Shown here in pieces: positions 35,501 through 44,635 of a stretch of DNA of 64,000 bases; the stretch's first letter is position 1; each line of letters begins with the position of its first letter. The stretch is from Thalassobellus sp050294475 (GTDB lineage: Bacteria > Bacteroidota > Bacteroidia > Flavobacteriales > Flavobacteriaceae). The stretch spans positions 216,413-280,412 of the forward strand of contig JBNKOE010000001.1 of assembly GCA_050294475.1 (NCBI GenBank). The letters are read 5' to 3'. Below the pieces are notes generated by a model. That model did not search any database and had not been told where the DNA came from. It saw only the letters and a program-made list of their open reading frames with translations. The translations under genes were made by a program, and so were the position numbers.

Positions 35501-35559
35501 ATAACCTGAAAACTAAAACTTATAGCCAATACTAATAAGACAATATTTTTTTTAGTCAT
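32518..35559 (-). CDS. Large periplasmic tetratricopeptide-repeat protein
   Basis: This 1013-residue protein has a signal peptide ending QVIAQ and more than 15 helical pairs of TPR or YbgF type over nearly the whole chain, for example AYYHLGESYINVDKKQEALNAF-like and DAMYELGNSYVKANQTDKAM-like units. TPR scaffolds bind proteins. Co-transcription with the beta-barrel at 30717 suggests a periplasmic partner for it. A -7 box lies upstream at 35588-35595. Confidence 0.85.
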   Translation of the reverse strand: MTKKNIVLLVLAISFSFQVIAQQSATYTSNLVDYQKALSLYNNQQYLAAQSMFRSVQKTAKEEVLQSDCAYYIANCAVRLNQHNADSLVEDFVKGYPTSTKKNTAFVDVADYYFTNGKYAYARKWYDKVDENALGKKEKQKFYFNNGYTAFTTKQFKDAKKYLSKVENSPEYGSQAKYYIGFMAYEGDDYDRANEYFDQVSDQERYKEKLSYYQADLNFKLGNFEKAIALAKERLETSDEDEVSELSKIIGESYFNLEQYAEAIPFLTAYKGKKGKRDRIGKWNNTDYYQLGYAHYKQGDFENAISEFNKIIGGNNSIAQNAYYHLGESYINVDKKQEALNAFRNASQMDFDLKIQEDAWLNYAKISYEIGNSYQSAPQVLAGYLEKYPNTSYKEEVETLLIDSYITSKNYKEALKLLKGKNSFENKVAYQKVAFYRGIELYNENKYLEAESLFDASLKEPRDPKYTTRATFWKAEADYNLTNYNDALVGFKQFQQQPESASTPETENVDYNLAYTYFKLKNYPKAIQYFNQFISNKKNDKVRLNDAYLRLGDAYFVTSEYTNAINAYENAIKLSEIESDYAFFQKAISIGYAGQSSKKIKELDAFISKYPKSKLRDDAMYELGNSYVKANQTDKAMQVYNRLSSEYKMSSFVPKALLRQGLVYYNASKNEQALTKFKKVAGDYPETPEAVQAVSTARLIYIDLGQVDDYAAWVRTLDYVEVTDSDLDNATYEAAEKQYLDNNTDKAIKQFNSYLNEFPNGIHALQAHFYVAQLYYKKDLLANAAPHYKYVVDASRSEYSEEALLRLSQFYLESKNWNDAIPLLQMLEEEANFPQNIVFAQSNLMKANYQLQNYDVAVSYAEKVLEKSKIDNKIKSDAHIIIARSAIKTGNENRAKVAYAEVEKTATGEAAAEALYYNAYFKNKEGKHEASNTSVQKLAKDFSGYKYYSAKGLVLMAKNFYALNDAFQATYILESVIENFKEFDDVVEEAKEELSKIKAEEAKTNSSIQTEEN

Positions 35560-35587
35560 TAAATGATTCGTTTTTTAATTTAAGATT

Positions 35588-35595
35588 CAAAGATA
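35588..35595 (-). promoter_or_regulatory. -7 promoter box of the TPR/beta-barrel operon
   Basis: TATCTTTG on the minus strand, 28 bp before the TPR start codon, with TTG triplets about 22-25 bp upstream. Confidence 0.55.
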
Positions 35596-35753
35596 ATTCA
35601 ATCTAAATCCTATAACGCAACAATCGTGCTATAATTATAAACCGAGTTATTAAATATTAATTCTCAAAAGAAAATAAAGAAAAGTTTTAATCGTTACCTT
35701 TTATGATTTAACTTTTAAGTAATACATTTACATTACAAAAATTATTTCAACAT

Positions 35754-36437
35754 ATGTCAAACCCTATTTTACAATTAAAAAACGCTTCTATTTTTCAAGG
35801 TGAAAGTTTAGTACTTTCTAATGTTAATGTGGAAATTAATAAAGGTGATTTTGTTTACTTAATTGGAAAAACTGGAACTGGTAAAAGTAGTTTTATGAAA
35901 ACGCTTTATGGCGATTTACCTTTAACAGAAGGTGAAGGACATATAGTAGATTTTAATTTAAAAACACTAAAAGAAAAAGAGATTCCGTTTTTAAGACGAA
36001 AATTAGGAGTTGTTTTTCAGGATTTTAAATTACTTACCGACAGAACTATAAACGATAATTTACTATTTGTTTTAAAAGCTACTGGCTGGAAAGATAAAAC
36101 AGAAATGAATACTCGTATTGAAGAAGTTTTAACAAAGGTAGGCATGAAAACAAAAGGGTTTAAATACCCTCATGAACTTTCTGGTGGTGAGCAACAACGT
36201 ATTGCCATTGCTAGAGCTTTACTTAATAACCCAGAACTTATACTTGCCGATGAACCTACTGGAAACTTAGACCCACAAACCAGTGTTGAAGTTATGGAGG
36301 TTTTACAAGAAATTAATAAAAACGGTAATACTATTTTAATGGCTACACACGATTATGCTTTGCTTTTAAAATATCCAAGCAAAACTTTAAAATGTGATGA
36401 AAATCAGGTTTATGAGGTGGTACAGAGGAAAAACTAA
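35754..36437 (+). CDS. ftsE: Cell-division ATP-binding protein FtsE
   Basis: This 227-residue ABC ATPase carries Walker A LIGKTGTGKSS, signature LSGGEQQR and Walker B LILADEPTGNLD. The sequence GDFVYLIGKTGTGKSSFMKTLY and the short length are typical of FtsE, which with FtsX controls septal wall hydrolases. No ftsX gene is adjacent. The FtsX-like gene at 25736 lies about 9 kb away on the other strand and is not an obvious partner. Confidence 0.85.
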   Translation: MSNPILQLKNASIFQGESLVLSNVNVEINKGDFVYLIGKTGTGKSSFMKTLYGDLPLTEGEGHIVDFNLKTLKEKEIPFLRRKLGVVFQDFKLLTDRTINDNLLFVLKATGWKDKTEMNTRIEEVLTKVGMKTKGFKYPHELSGGEQQRIAIARALLNNPELILADEPTGNLDPQTSVEVMEVLQEINKNGNTILMATHDYALLLKYPSKTLKCDENQVYEVVQRKN

Positions 36438-36799
36438 CATTTATGATTTTTTAAATTATATAAGTAGCCTATTTTATAAATATTTTTGAAGACGATAAAC
36501 AAAACTTTAATTAAATAATATTAATGAAAATTTCACTAAACTTACCCCACTATGATTCTTTTTAGCTATAATTATATTAATTTTTCACCCACCTCAACTA
36601 CCTAAAAACAAAGCTCTTAACTATTTATAAAAAATCTCACATGGTATATATATCATGTGATAGTATTGAATTTTATAGTCTTTATTTTTTTTAAATTTAA
36701 AAAAGAAGTATACAATCTAAACTTATCAATGATATTACTAATTAATGTTGCAACAATTGATTTGATCATTCTAATCTCTCATTTTTCTTATAAATAAAT
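36438..36799. other. 362-bp AT-rich spacer before the glycan locus
   Basis: No gene is visible. The main feature is a near-perfect 24-bp palindrome at 36637-36660. The rest is low-complexity A/T sequence. Confidence 0.6.
36637..36660. promoter_or_regulatory. 24-bp near-perfect palindrome upstream of the glycan locus
   Basis: TCACATG (36637-36643) and CATGTGA (36654-36660) flank an alternating TA core; only one base pair is mismatched. It lies 140 bp before the first glycosyltransferase gene and lacks a T-run. An operator is possible; no regulator is encoded nearby. Confidence 0.45.
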
Positions 36800-37693
36800 A
36801 TGATTTCAATATTAATTCCTGTATATAACTACGATGTAACAAAACTTGTATACGAAATACACAAACAGGCTTTAAAAGCTAAAATTGATTTTGAAATTAT
36901 TTGCATTGATGATTTATCTAACGATACTATTATTAGTATAAATAGTGTTATTAACAATTTAAAACATACAAGCTATATACTATCTCCAATAAATAATGGT
37001 ATATCCATAACAAGACAATTATTAGTAAAACAATCAAAGTACAAGTGGTTTTTACTTGTTGATGCAGATATCGAACTCAAAGATAAAATGTTTATTTCTA
37101 ACTATTTAAATATTATAGGCTCTGGATATAATTTTATTTTCGGAGGTTTCGATTATAAAAAAATCAAACCTCATAAAGATTATTTATTACGTTGGAAATA
37201 TGGAAAAAAATGTGAAGCTCTTGATGCTAAAACAAGAAATAAAACTCCATATAAAGTTACTATAGCTGCAAATTTATTAGCAAAAAAAGCCAACTTTAAT
37301 ACTTTTAATTTTGATTTCATAAATAAACAATATGCTATGGATTATTACTTTGGTGCTTTATTAAAAGAATCTAACAGTAAAATATTACATATTAACAACC
37401 AAGTATATCATTTAGGAATTGAAAAAAGTCCTAAATACCTAAGAAAAAAAGAACAAGCTGTAGAAACTTTAATCAAACTATATAAAAATAATAAAATTAA
37501 AATACATGATAATGATTTACTATATATGTTCATTAATATAAAAAAAACAGGTCTAGTTTATATATTTGGATTCTTTTTTAAACTCCTTCACCCTTTTTTA
37601 AAAATAAACCTTTTTAGCAAACATCCCAAAGTTTTACTTTTACAATTTTATAAAATTTTATATATGTGCCATTTTTATATAAAAACTAAATAG
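36800..37693 (+). CDS. Family 2 glycosyltransferase
   Basis: This 297-residue GT-A fold enzyme opens ISILIPVYNYDV, has the nucleotide-sugar motif ICIDDLSND (about 33-41) and a DxD-like metal site LVDADIEL (about 88-95). It transfers a sugar in surface-glycan assembly. Donor and acceptor are unknown. It is the left end of the glycan locus, rightward, and its 3' end overlaps the convergent neighbour by 8 bp. Confidence 0.85.
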   Translation: MISILIPVYNYDVTKLVYEIHKQALKAKIDFEIICIDDLSNDTIISINSVINNLKHTSYILSPINNGISITRQLLVKQSKYKWFLLVDADIELKDKMFISNYLNIIGSGYNFIFGGFDYKKIKPHKDYLLRWKYGKKCEALDAKTRNKTPYKVTIAANLLAKKANFNTFNFDFINKQYAMDYYFGALLKESNSKILHINNQVYHLGIEKSPKYLRKKEQAVETLIKLYKNNKIKIHDNDLLYMFINIKKTGLVYIFGFFFKLLHPFLKINLFSKHPKVLLLQFYKILYMCHFYIKTK

Positions 37694-38753
37694 ACATAAA
37701 TAAATTATGCCATTCTATCATTATAGAATCAATATCATATTTACCTAAACTACTTTTTGCATTTTCTCCCATTTGATTTCTAAAATTTCTATTCTTTATT
37801 AAAATATTAATTTTTTCTATGTATTTTTTTTCATCATTTTGTTTCACAACAAACCCATTAAAACCATTAATTATAATATTATTACTCCCTGTTGTTGCAT
37901 ATGCTATTACAGGGATTCCATATGCCATAGCTTCTATTAAAACTAAACCGAACGATTCTGACTCCGATGTTGTTAACAGCATAGATACTTCCGAATAGAG
38001 CTTTTCAATATCATCTATTGGATTATTAAATTCAACTGTACTTAAAATATTTTTATCTAAAGCAAGTTTTTCTAATGGGATCTTATCATTTTTTTTACCA
38101 TAAATTTTAAGAATCCAATCTGGATGTTCTTTAGAAACTTCATTCCATATGTTAATTAGTTTGTCATACCTCTTTTCATATGAATGTCTTCCTACTGCAA
38201 CAACAACTTTATTATCGCTTTTTTTACTTTTACTTGATAAATTAAACCATAAGGGATTAGTTATAACTTCTAAATTAGACCCGTTCCAGTTTTTTTTTTC
38301 TTCTTTATTTAAAACAATAAAACTTTTATATTCATTGATACTTTTTTCTAAAAAAAAATTAGAGAGCTTTAACTTAAATTGTTGGCAAAAAGATTTTACA
38401 GAAATATTTTTACTACAGTGCCTTTCATAAACTAACGGTACTCTTTCATTTATTAAAAAAGGCAAAAGAGACCCTTTTAAACCGTTATCACAATTAATAA
38501 TTATATCTGGGTTTACTATACTAACAACATTATTTAGCTGTCTCTTATATTCAAAAATATTCTTACTATTTGAAAAATAAAACCCTATTTCATCATTAAA
38601 ATCATAAAAGAAACCATTATTAAAATTATTAGAATCAAAAACACTTATTTTATAACTATAATTTTCAATTAAATAATTTAATTTCACAGAAAGCACCCTA
38701 GAAACACCTCCTGTTCCTTTTAAATTAGTTGTTATGTATAATAGGTTTTTCAA
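37686..38753 (-). CDS. Family 4 glycosyltransferase
   Basis: This 355-residue GT-B enzyme has an N-terminal domain opening LLYITTNLKGTGGVSRVLS and the C-terminal GT4 motifs VAVGRHSYEKRYDKLI and ESESFGLVLIEAMAYGIPVIAY (E-x7-E type). It follows a second GT4 gene by 6 bp on the same strand, so the two form an operon. The donor is unknown. Confidence 0.88.
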   Translation of the reverse strand: MKNLLYITTNLKGTGGVSRVLSVKLNYLIENYSYKISVFDSNNFNNGFFYDFNDEIGFYFSNSKNIFEYKRQLNNVVSIVNPDIIINCDNGLKGSLLPFLINERVPLVYERHCSKNISVKSFCQQFKLKLSNFFLEKSINEYKSFIVLNKEEKKNWNGSNLEVITNPLWFNLSSKSKKSDNKVVVAVGRHSYEKRYDKLINIWNEVSKEHPDWILKIYGKKNDKIPLEKLALDKNILSTVEFNNPIDDIEKLYSEVSMLLTTSESESFGLVLIEAMAYGIPVIAYATTGSNNIIINGFNGFVVKQNDEKKYIEKINILIKNRNFRNQMGENAKSSLGKYDIDSIMIEWHNLFMSI

Positions 38754-38759
38754 AAGAAA

Positions 38760-39848
38760 TTAATTATAATTCATTAATTCTAACCATTGCTGGCCAATTA
38801 CATCTATAGAAAATTGTTCAACACTTTGCTTTGCATTTTTTTTACAAATATTATATAAATCTTTATTGGTAAACATCATGTTTATTGCCTCTATAAATTC
38901 ATTTATTTTTTGATTTTCTACTAAAAGACCATTTTTTTTATGTTTAATAATTTCTTTTGGTCCAGTAGGGCAATCAAAAGAAATTATCGGTGTTCCACAG
39001 GCTAAAGCTTCTAATAAAGTCATTGGTAAGCCCTCATATAAACTAGTCATTAGATAAAACTTGGATTGCCTTATATATTTATATGGATTTGTTTTAAACC
39101 CCAAAAACCTCACCATTTTTTCAACTCCATTTAATTTTGCTACCTGTATTAACTCTTCCTTTTTATCTCCTTCACCTAACAAAACAAGTTTGATCTTTTT
39201 CTTAGGTAAAATAGATTTAGAATAAGCCAATATGAGTTTATCATATTGCTTTACGTTATTAACATATTGCCCAACACTAATTACGTACTCATAATCTAGC
39301 AAAACTTCTTTTTTAGAACTATTTATTATTTGAGGAATATTTATTGAATTATAAATAGTCTTCATGTTTTTTAATTGATATTTTTCTTCTATTATTTGTT
39401 GCATCGCATTTGTAATAGAAACTATTTTATAACTGTTGGCATAAATAAGTCTAGCTAAAAAAAAATTATTAGGCAGGTAACTATCTATTTTAGAACTATG
39501 CACTGTGTAAATTATTTTTTTATTATAAATATATTTTTTAATAAAAATTTCTTGAATTAGGTTTATTCGAAAACGAAAATCTATTATAAAATCAAATTGA
39601 TGCTTTTTTATATAATTATTGAAATAATAAAAACGCTTTATTTTGTTAAAAATAGTATTGGAATCACTTTTTAATTTCCCTAAATTAAATACACTTCCTG
39701 AATAAGAATATCCTAAATCATCATGAAAAATAATTATATGAACATCTATCCCTTTTTTACTAAAAAAATTTGAAAGATTAGCCATTACTCTTTCTGATCC
39801 ACCTTTATTTAATCTAAATCCAACTAAAGCTATTTTTCTGTTACTCAT
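38760..39848 (-). CDS. Family 4 glycosyltransferase
   Basis: This 362-residue GT-B enzyme opens ALVGFRLNKGGSERVMANL and has the GT4 site SLYEGLPMTLLEALACGTPIISF. It is the first gene of a two-gene leftward operon with the GT4 gene at 37686. It resembles amylovoran/teichuronic-type polysaccharide glycosyltransferases in its GGSERV start. The sugar is not predictable. Confidence 0.88.
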   Translation of the reverse strand: MSNRKIALVGFRLNKGGSERVMANLSNFFSKKGIDVHIIIFHDDLGYSYSGSVFNLGKLKSDSNTIFNKIKRFYYFNNYIKKHQFDFIIDFRFRINLIQEIFIKKYIYNKKIIYTVHSSKIDSYLPNNFFLARLIYANSYKIVSITNAMQQIIEEKYQLKNMKTIYNSINIPQIINSSKKEVLLDYEYVISVGQYVNNVKQYDKLILAYSKSILPKKKIKLVLLGEGDKKEELIQVAKLNGVEKMVRFLGFKTNPYKYIRQSKFYLMTSLYEGLPMTLLEALACGTPIISFDCPTGPKEIIKHKKNGLLVENQKINEFIEAINMMFTNKDLYNICKKNAKQSVEQFSIDVIGQQWLELMNYN

Positions 39849-39966
39849 TAAATTTTAAAATTATGCGAAATCAAAAATAAGAGTTTATTTTTTCATCTTC
39901 TTTTATATTTACCTTAAATTACCTCACTTTAAAAAATCACATATATAATCTTACTATTAAATTATT

Positions 39967-40896
39967 ATGATAGACTTATCGGTTCATCTTATTACTTATA
40001 ACAACGAAAAACATATTGAACAGACACTTCAATCTATTCTTAGACAAAAAGTAAACTTTAATTATGAAATTGTTGTTGGAGATGATTGTTCTACCGATAA
40101 TACTCTAAATATCATTAACCAATACAAAGCTAAACACCCTAATCTTTTTGATATAAAAAAAAATAAACAACAATTAGGAATATTAGGCAATTTTAAGACT
40201 ACTCTTGATAGATGCAAAGGGCTTTATATTTTTGATATTGCTGGAGACGATTTATTAAAACATGATTATTCACTTCAAAAAATGGTCGATATTTTAAAAA
40301 ATGATTCTAGTTTAGGGTTTATTGATAGTGGTGTTGATAAATTTTATGAAGAGAATAATACGATAAAACCATTTTCGAATAGCAACAACATTAAAGCTCC
40401 AATTAATCAATATAAAGAACAATTGTTGCTTGGAAAAATATTACCTATTGGTATTTGTTTTAATAAAAAACTTTTATATCAACATGTTGATTTTGATAGG
40501 TATTTTAACATGAAAATTACTATTGAAGATTATCCTATTCTTGTAGATTTAGCAATGAACACTAACATTTATAAGGTTAATGAAGTATTGCATGTTTACA
40601 GAATCCATCATGATTCTTATTCAAATAAAAAAACTTTTGAAAGCCATGCTTTTTTAAATCTTCAAATGAAAAATTTGTTTGATTTTTTTAATAAAAAATA
40701 TGAATTCCCTAAAGATATTATTCAAAAATTTAATAATAATTATTACAAACAATTATTATTTTTAGCTGGCTACTTTGAAAAAAAAGAAGTTGGAAAAAAG
40801 GCTTTTAATAAAATAAAAACGAAAAGCATTAAGGATTATATCCATTATCAAGCTAGCCAAAGTTCCTTTTTTAGGAAATTAGTTTCTATTATATAA
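39967..40896 (+). CDS. Family 2 glycosyltransferase
   Basis: This 309-residue GT-A enzyme opens LSVHLITYNNEKHIEQTLQS and has the motifs IVVGDDCSTDNT and FDIAGDDLL, where the metal-binding aspartates reside. It is rightward inside the otherwise leftward glycan locus, divergent from the GT4 pair (118 bp between starts) and convergent with the ketoisomerase gene. Confidence 0.86.
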   Translation: MIDLSVHLITYNNEKHIEQTLQSILRQKVNFNYEIVVGDDCSTDNTLNIINQYKAKHPNLFDIKKNKQQLGILGNFKTTLDRCKGLYIFDIAGDDLLKHDYSLQKMVDILKNDSSLGFIDSGVDKFYEENNTIKPFSNSNNIKAPINQYKEQLLLGKILPIGICFNKKLLYQHVDFDRYFNMKITIEDYPILVDLAMNTNIYKVNEVLHVYRIHHDSYSNKKTFESHAFLNLQMKNLFDFFNKKYEFPKDIIQKFNNNYYKQLLFLAGYFEKKEVGKKAFNKIKTKSIKDYIHYQASQSSFFRKLVSII

Positions 40897-40900
40897 GATC

Positions 40901-41299
40901 CTATTTATTTTTAATTATAAATTCTTTAAAATCTCTGATATAATCACTCTCTTTATAAGCATCAGAAGCAATAACTAAACATACAGCTCCTGAAGAAAAA
41001 TTTTCCAATTCACGCCAAATCATATTAGGTATTAATAACCCTTTATTAGGCTTATTTAACATAAGAGTCTTTTTACCACCAAAGGCATCTTGTAAAACAA
41101 CATTAAAACTACCACATACTGGTATTAAAAATTCTAACTGTTCCTTATGAGCATGCCCACCTCGATAAGCATCACTCGGAACATCATATAAGTAATATAT
41201 TCTTTTGAAAGAAAATGGTAAAATATCATTTTCTAAAACAGACAAACTTCCTCTAATATCTTTAATTTTTGGTATATCAATTAGTTTAATTCTATCCAA
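40901..41299 (-). CDS. FdtA/QdtA-type dTDP-sugar 3,4-ketoisomerase (WxcM-like cupin)
   Basis: This 132-residue cupin has RGSLSVLE, the YRGGHAHKEQ motif with catalytic-type histidines, and LLIPNMIWRELENF. It isomerises dTDP-6-deoxy-4-keto-glucose to the 3-keto form in dTDP-Fuc3NAc or Qui3NAc synthesis. The aminotransferase at 43532 would act next. FdtA (fuco) and QdtA (quino) cannot be separated by eye. Confidence 0.85.
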   Translation of the reverse strand: MDRIKLIDIPKIKDIRGSLSVLENDILPFSFKRIYYLYDVPSDAYRGGHAHKEQLEFLIPVCGSFNVVLQDAFGGKKTLMLNKPNKGLLIPNMIWRELENFSSGAVCLVIASDAYKESDYIRDFKEFIIKNK

Positions 41300-41305
41300 A
41301 TTATT

Positions 41306-42046
41306 TTATCTTTTTCGTTTTAAAAATTTATCTAAATTTTCACGTTCACCTTCCCAATCCCTAGAAATATTAATTTTAAGTAATTTTGATGGAATCCCTC
41401 CTATAAGAATATTTGTGCCTAAAGGAATATAGTCAGTATTACACACACTATTTGATGCAATAGTACAATAATTTGGTGTTTTGGTTTTTGACATTATAGA
41501 AACCCTACTCCCAACATAATTAAAATCTCCAATATAAATTGGATTTGATATTGCATATTTCTCACCACTTAGAGTATTTATCATTTGATGAAAATTAGTA
41601 TCTATAATTTGTGATTCCGAACCTACTCTTGCATAATCTCCCATAAAAACTTTATCAACACAAATTAGTTTCCCATTTGTTCCTATAGAAGACATATTTC
41701 CAAACTCAGAATAAGCATTACCTCCAATATATACAAAATAACCTTTCCCAAATTGCACATGCCCCTTAAATACCATAACTCCACTTAAATAAAGTTCAGA
41801 AACACCTTTAGAACTTTTATTCATTTCATAAGGTTGTCCAAAACCTACCATACCCCTTTTTAAAGGAGCTTCAATTTTCACAGCTCCTTTTAAAGAAGTA
41901 AATTTAACACTGCCATAAAAATATATTGGTAATTTAATTGCTATCTTAAAAGGTAGCTTTTTAAAATTAAAATACAAAGTCTTAATCCAATTAACAGATA
42001 ATTGAAATTTAAACCAGTAATACACTTTTTTAAGCAACTCAATCAT
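41306..42046 (-). CDS. Left-handed beta-helix acyltransferase
   Basis: This 246-residue protein has an N-terminal helical segment and hexapeptide repeats in the C-terminal half (GNMSSIGTNG, VGSRVSIMSKTKTPNYC, GTNILIGGIPSKLLK), ending in the standard capping motif. It could N-acetylate the aminosugar made by FdtA/FdtB homologues, or O-acetylate the glycan. It overlaps the flippase gene by 8 bp, so they are translationally coupled. Confidence 0.78.
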   Translation of the reverse strand: MIELLKKVYYWFKFQLSVNWIKTLYFNFKKLPFKIAIKLPIYFYGSVKFTSLKGAVKIEAPLKRGMVGFGQPYEMNKSSKGVSELYLSGVMVFKGHVQFGKGYFVYIGGNAYSEFGNMSSIGTNGKLICVDKVFMGDYARVGSESQIIDTNFHQMINTLSGEKYAISNPIYIGDFNYVGSRVSIMSKTKTPNYCTIASNSVCNTDYIPLGTNILIGGIPSKLLKINISRDWEGERENLDKFLKRKR

Positions 42047-43529
42047 TAAGTTGTTTTTTTGAAAATAAAGTTAACAATTCTTTTAATGGTATTTTTTTAT
42101 TAAGCAAAAATACCATGTAAAAAATAGAAAAAAACGCAATCAAAACCATTAAAAAATACTTATAAAATGGCCATGGTAAATATGTTAATAAAAAAACACT
42201 GTAACAAAACAAAAAACATTTAAAAAACAACTTATAAACTTCTTTATTTAAATACAATTTATATCGTTTGTTTATAATTATTTTAATACCTAAAAAATGA
42301 ATACCATAATAAATAAAAAATGCCATACCCACGCCAAACAAACCTTCAAAATAATATCCTGCCATTAACATTAAAAGATAAATAACACTGAAAAACAAAC
42401 TTGTCTTTACAAAAACTTTTGAGTCTCCTTTAGCTATTATTACATAGCCTAAAGTCCAGGAAACAGCTTTAAAAAGCATTCCTAAAACCCCCAAAGTAAC
42501 CATACCTATTATTGGTTTAAATTTAGCTGAAAAAAGAATTTCAACTAGAAAAGGAGCTATTATAATAAAAATAATTATTATTGGAGTAATTATTAATAGA
42601 GCAAAATAAGATTGATGAAAAATTAAAGATTTAATTTTTTCATTTTCATTGCAAACTTCTGCTAATTTTGGATAATAATTTTTACTCATTACTATAAAAA
42701 TAACACCTACATATGAGTTTAACAAGATTAAACCTGCACCATAAAAGCCTACTTCATCTATACCTCCTTGATAATTTACACCTACTTGAACAATATATTC
42801 ACTTAGAGCTCTTATTAATTCACTAATAGTCAAAGCTATTCCTAAGACCAACATTGATTTACCCCCTATTAATACATTACTTATAGATACTTTACTTTTA
42901 AGTACATAATATTGTTTTGAAAAAAAAAAAGAAAAAAGAAAACTAATTATCGAAGATACTAAAATAGCAGGTGCAATAGCATTTACTTTCCAATAAAAAT
43001 ACATTGGCAATGTAATAACAAGAGAAACAAAATTTCCAAATAAATTAGCTTTAGCATAATGTTTCAACTTACTCAAACTTTGTAGAACAGTTAAATTTCC
43101 AGACAATAATTGCTTAAACAAAACAGCTAAAGACAACCAAATAAAAGCTACAGTAAAATCTTTATTCCCAAAAGCTAACTGACTTAAAAAAGATGAAAAC
43201 ACGAGTACTAATAAAGCCCCAAAAACACTAGTAATTAAAATTAGATGCCTAAAAATTAATATTTTATTATTTAATTTTCCGCGATCACCAATACCAAAAT
43301 CTTCAGAAATACTTTTTACACCACTAGACTCTAAACCAAAACTTGTTAAACTACTTAATATTCGTAACGAACTATTTAAAAGTGTAATGATACCTATTCC
43401 TTTTGGGCCTAATAATACTGCTATAATTTTAGATTTAATTATAGATATAACAATATTAAAAAACTGTACACCTCCAAAGATAGTAGTCGCCTTAAAAATT
43501 TGCTTATATGATTCTTTAGTAGTCTGCAC
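42039..43529 (-). CDS. wzx: O-antigen flippase (Wzx-type)
   Basis: This 496-residue polytopic protein has about 14 transmembrane helices and the opening FKATTIFGGVQFFNI typical of the polysaccharide-transporter (PST/MATE-like) family. It flips lipid-linked glycan units across the inner membrane. The start is GTG at 43529, two bases after the aminotransferase stop. It is one of two flippases in this locus. Confidence 0.86.
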   Translation of the reverse strand: MQTTKESYKQIFKATTIFGGVQFFNIVISIIKSKIIAVLLGPKGIGIITLLNSSLRILSSLTSFGLESSGVKSISEDFGIGDRGKLNNKILIFRHLILITSVFGALLVLVFSSFLSQLAFGNKDFTVAFIWLSLAVLFKQLLSGNLTVLQSLSKLKHYAKANLFGNFVSLVITLPMYFYWKVNAIAPAILVSSIISFLFSFFFSKQYYVLKSKVSISNVLIGGKSMLVLGIALTISELIRALSEYIVQVGVNYQGGIDEVGFYGAGLILLNSYVGVIFIVMSKNYYPKLAEVCNENEKIKSLIFHQSYFALLIITPIIIIFIIIAPFLVEILFSAKFKPIIGMVTLGVLGMLFKAVSWTLGYVIIAKGDSKVFVKTSLFFSVIYLLMLMAGYYFEGLFGVGMAFFIYYGIHFLGIKIIINKRYKLYLNKEVYKLFFKCFLFCYSVFLLTYLPWPFYKYFLMVLIAFFSIFYMVFLLNKKIPLKELLTLFSKKQLND

Positions 43530-43531
43530 AG

Positions 43532-44635
43532 TTATTTAAAATCAAAAATAAGATTTGTAATTACTTTTATCTCATCTTCTATTAAAAATGGATGTAAAGG
43601 TAAACTTAAAACTTCATCATGAATTTGTTTTGTAATTGGCAACTCTAGTTTATTAATTTCATTATATGCTTTCTGTTTGTGCGTAGCTAAAGGATAATGA
43701 ATTAATGTCTCAACACCGTTATTATATAAATACTTTTTAAGTTTATCTCTATTTTTACTTCTAACAACAAAAAGATGAAAAACATGTTGTTCTTTTCTTT
43801 TAATTATTGGTAATAAAACATCTTTATTTTTTATGTTTTCTAAATAACACTGAGCTATACCCCTCCTTTTTTCATTATTAGCATCTAAATATTTCAATTT
43901 AATACGTAAAAAAGTAGCTTGTAATTCATCTAACCTACAATTATAACCCTTTAAATCATTTTTGTAAGTTGATACTCTTCCATAATTTCTTAATTTCTGA
44001 ATAGTCTCTGCTAATTCAATATTATTTGTAGTTACCGCCCCAGCATCGCCTAAAGCTCCTAAATTTTTTGTTGGATAAAAACTAAAAGCAGCGGCATCAG
44101 AAACATTTCCTGCTTTCCTTCCATCAAAATATTCAGCTCCATGAGCTTGGGCAGCATCTTCAATTAATAATAAATTATTTTTCTTTGCTATTACCTCTAA
44201 TCCCTCTACATCATATAATTGTCCATATAAATGAACACCTAAAATCGCTTTCGTTTTATCTGTTATAACGCCAGTTATTTTGTTTACATCTATATTAAAG
44301 GTTTCAATATTAGGTTCAACTAAAATTGGCACCAATCTAGTATTACTAATTGCTAAAATAGATGCTATATATGTATTTGCAGGAACAATGATTTCATCTC
44401 CTTCTTTCAGTAAACCAAGAACTTTATAAGCTTCAAAAATTAATTGCAATGCATCAAGACCTGAACTTACTCCTATACAAAAATTCACTCCACAATATTT
44501 TGCAAAGTCCTTTTCAAAACAATCTACTTGGTTCCCTAGTATATATTGTCCTGATTCTAAAAATTTATCAAATTCGTTTTTAAGTTCATTTTCAAAACGC
44601 TTATTTATCAATTTTAAATCTAAAAATTTAATCAT
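43532..44635 (-). CDS. DegT/DnrJ/EryC1/StrS aminotransferase (FdtB/QdtB-type)
   Basis: This 367-residue PLP enzyme opens KFLDLKLINKRFENEL, has IVPANTYIASILAI, VHLYGQLYDV and LIEDAAQAHGAEY, and carries the PLP-binding lysine in FSFYPTKNLGALGDAG. It aminates the 3-keto sugar made by the FdtA/QdtA homologue. The order of steps is inferred from the characterised dTDP-Fuc3NAc and Qui3NAc pathways. The genes making dTDP-glucose 4,6-keto precursor (rmlAB) are not in the window. Confidence 0.9.
   Translation of the reverse strand: MIKFLDLKLINKRFENELKNEFDKFLESGQYILGNQVDCFEKDFAKYCGVNFCIGVSSGLDALQLIFEAYKVLGLLKEGDEIIVPANTYIASILAISNTRLVPILVEPNIETFNIDVNKITGVITDKTKAILGVHLYGQLYDVEGLEVIAKKNNLLLIEDAAQAHGAEYFDGRKAGNVSDAAAFSFYPTKNLGALGDAGAVTTNNIELAETIQKLRNYGRVSTYKNDLKGYNCRLDELQATFLRIKLKYLDANNEKRRGIAQCYLENIKNKDVLLPIIKRKEQHVFHLFVVRSKNRDKLKKYLYNNGVETLIHYPLATHKQKAYNEINKLELPITKQIHDEVLSLPLHPFLIEDEIKVITNLIFDFK

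Noticed and set aside
25736..36437. FtsX-like permease (25736) as the partner of FtsE (35754)
   Set aside because: They lie 9 kb apart on opposite strands, and the permease has the MacB/LolC layout with a large periplasmic domain, not the short FtsX type.
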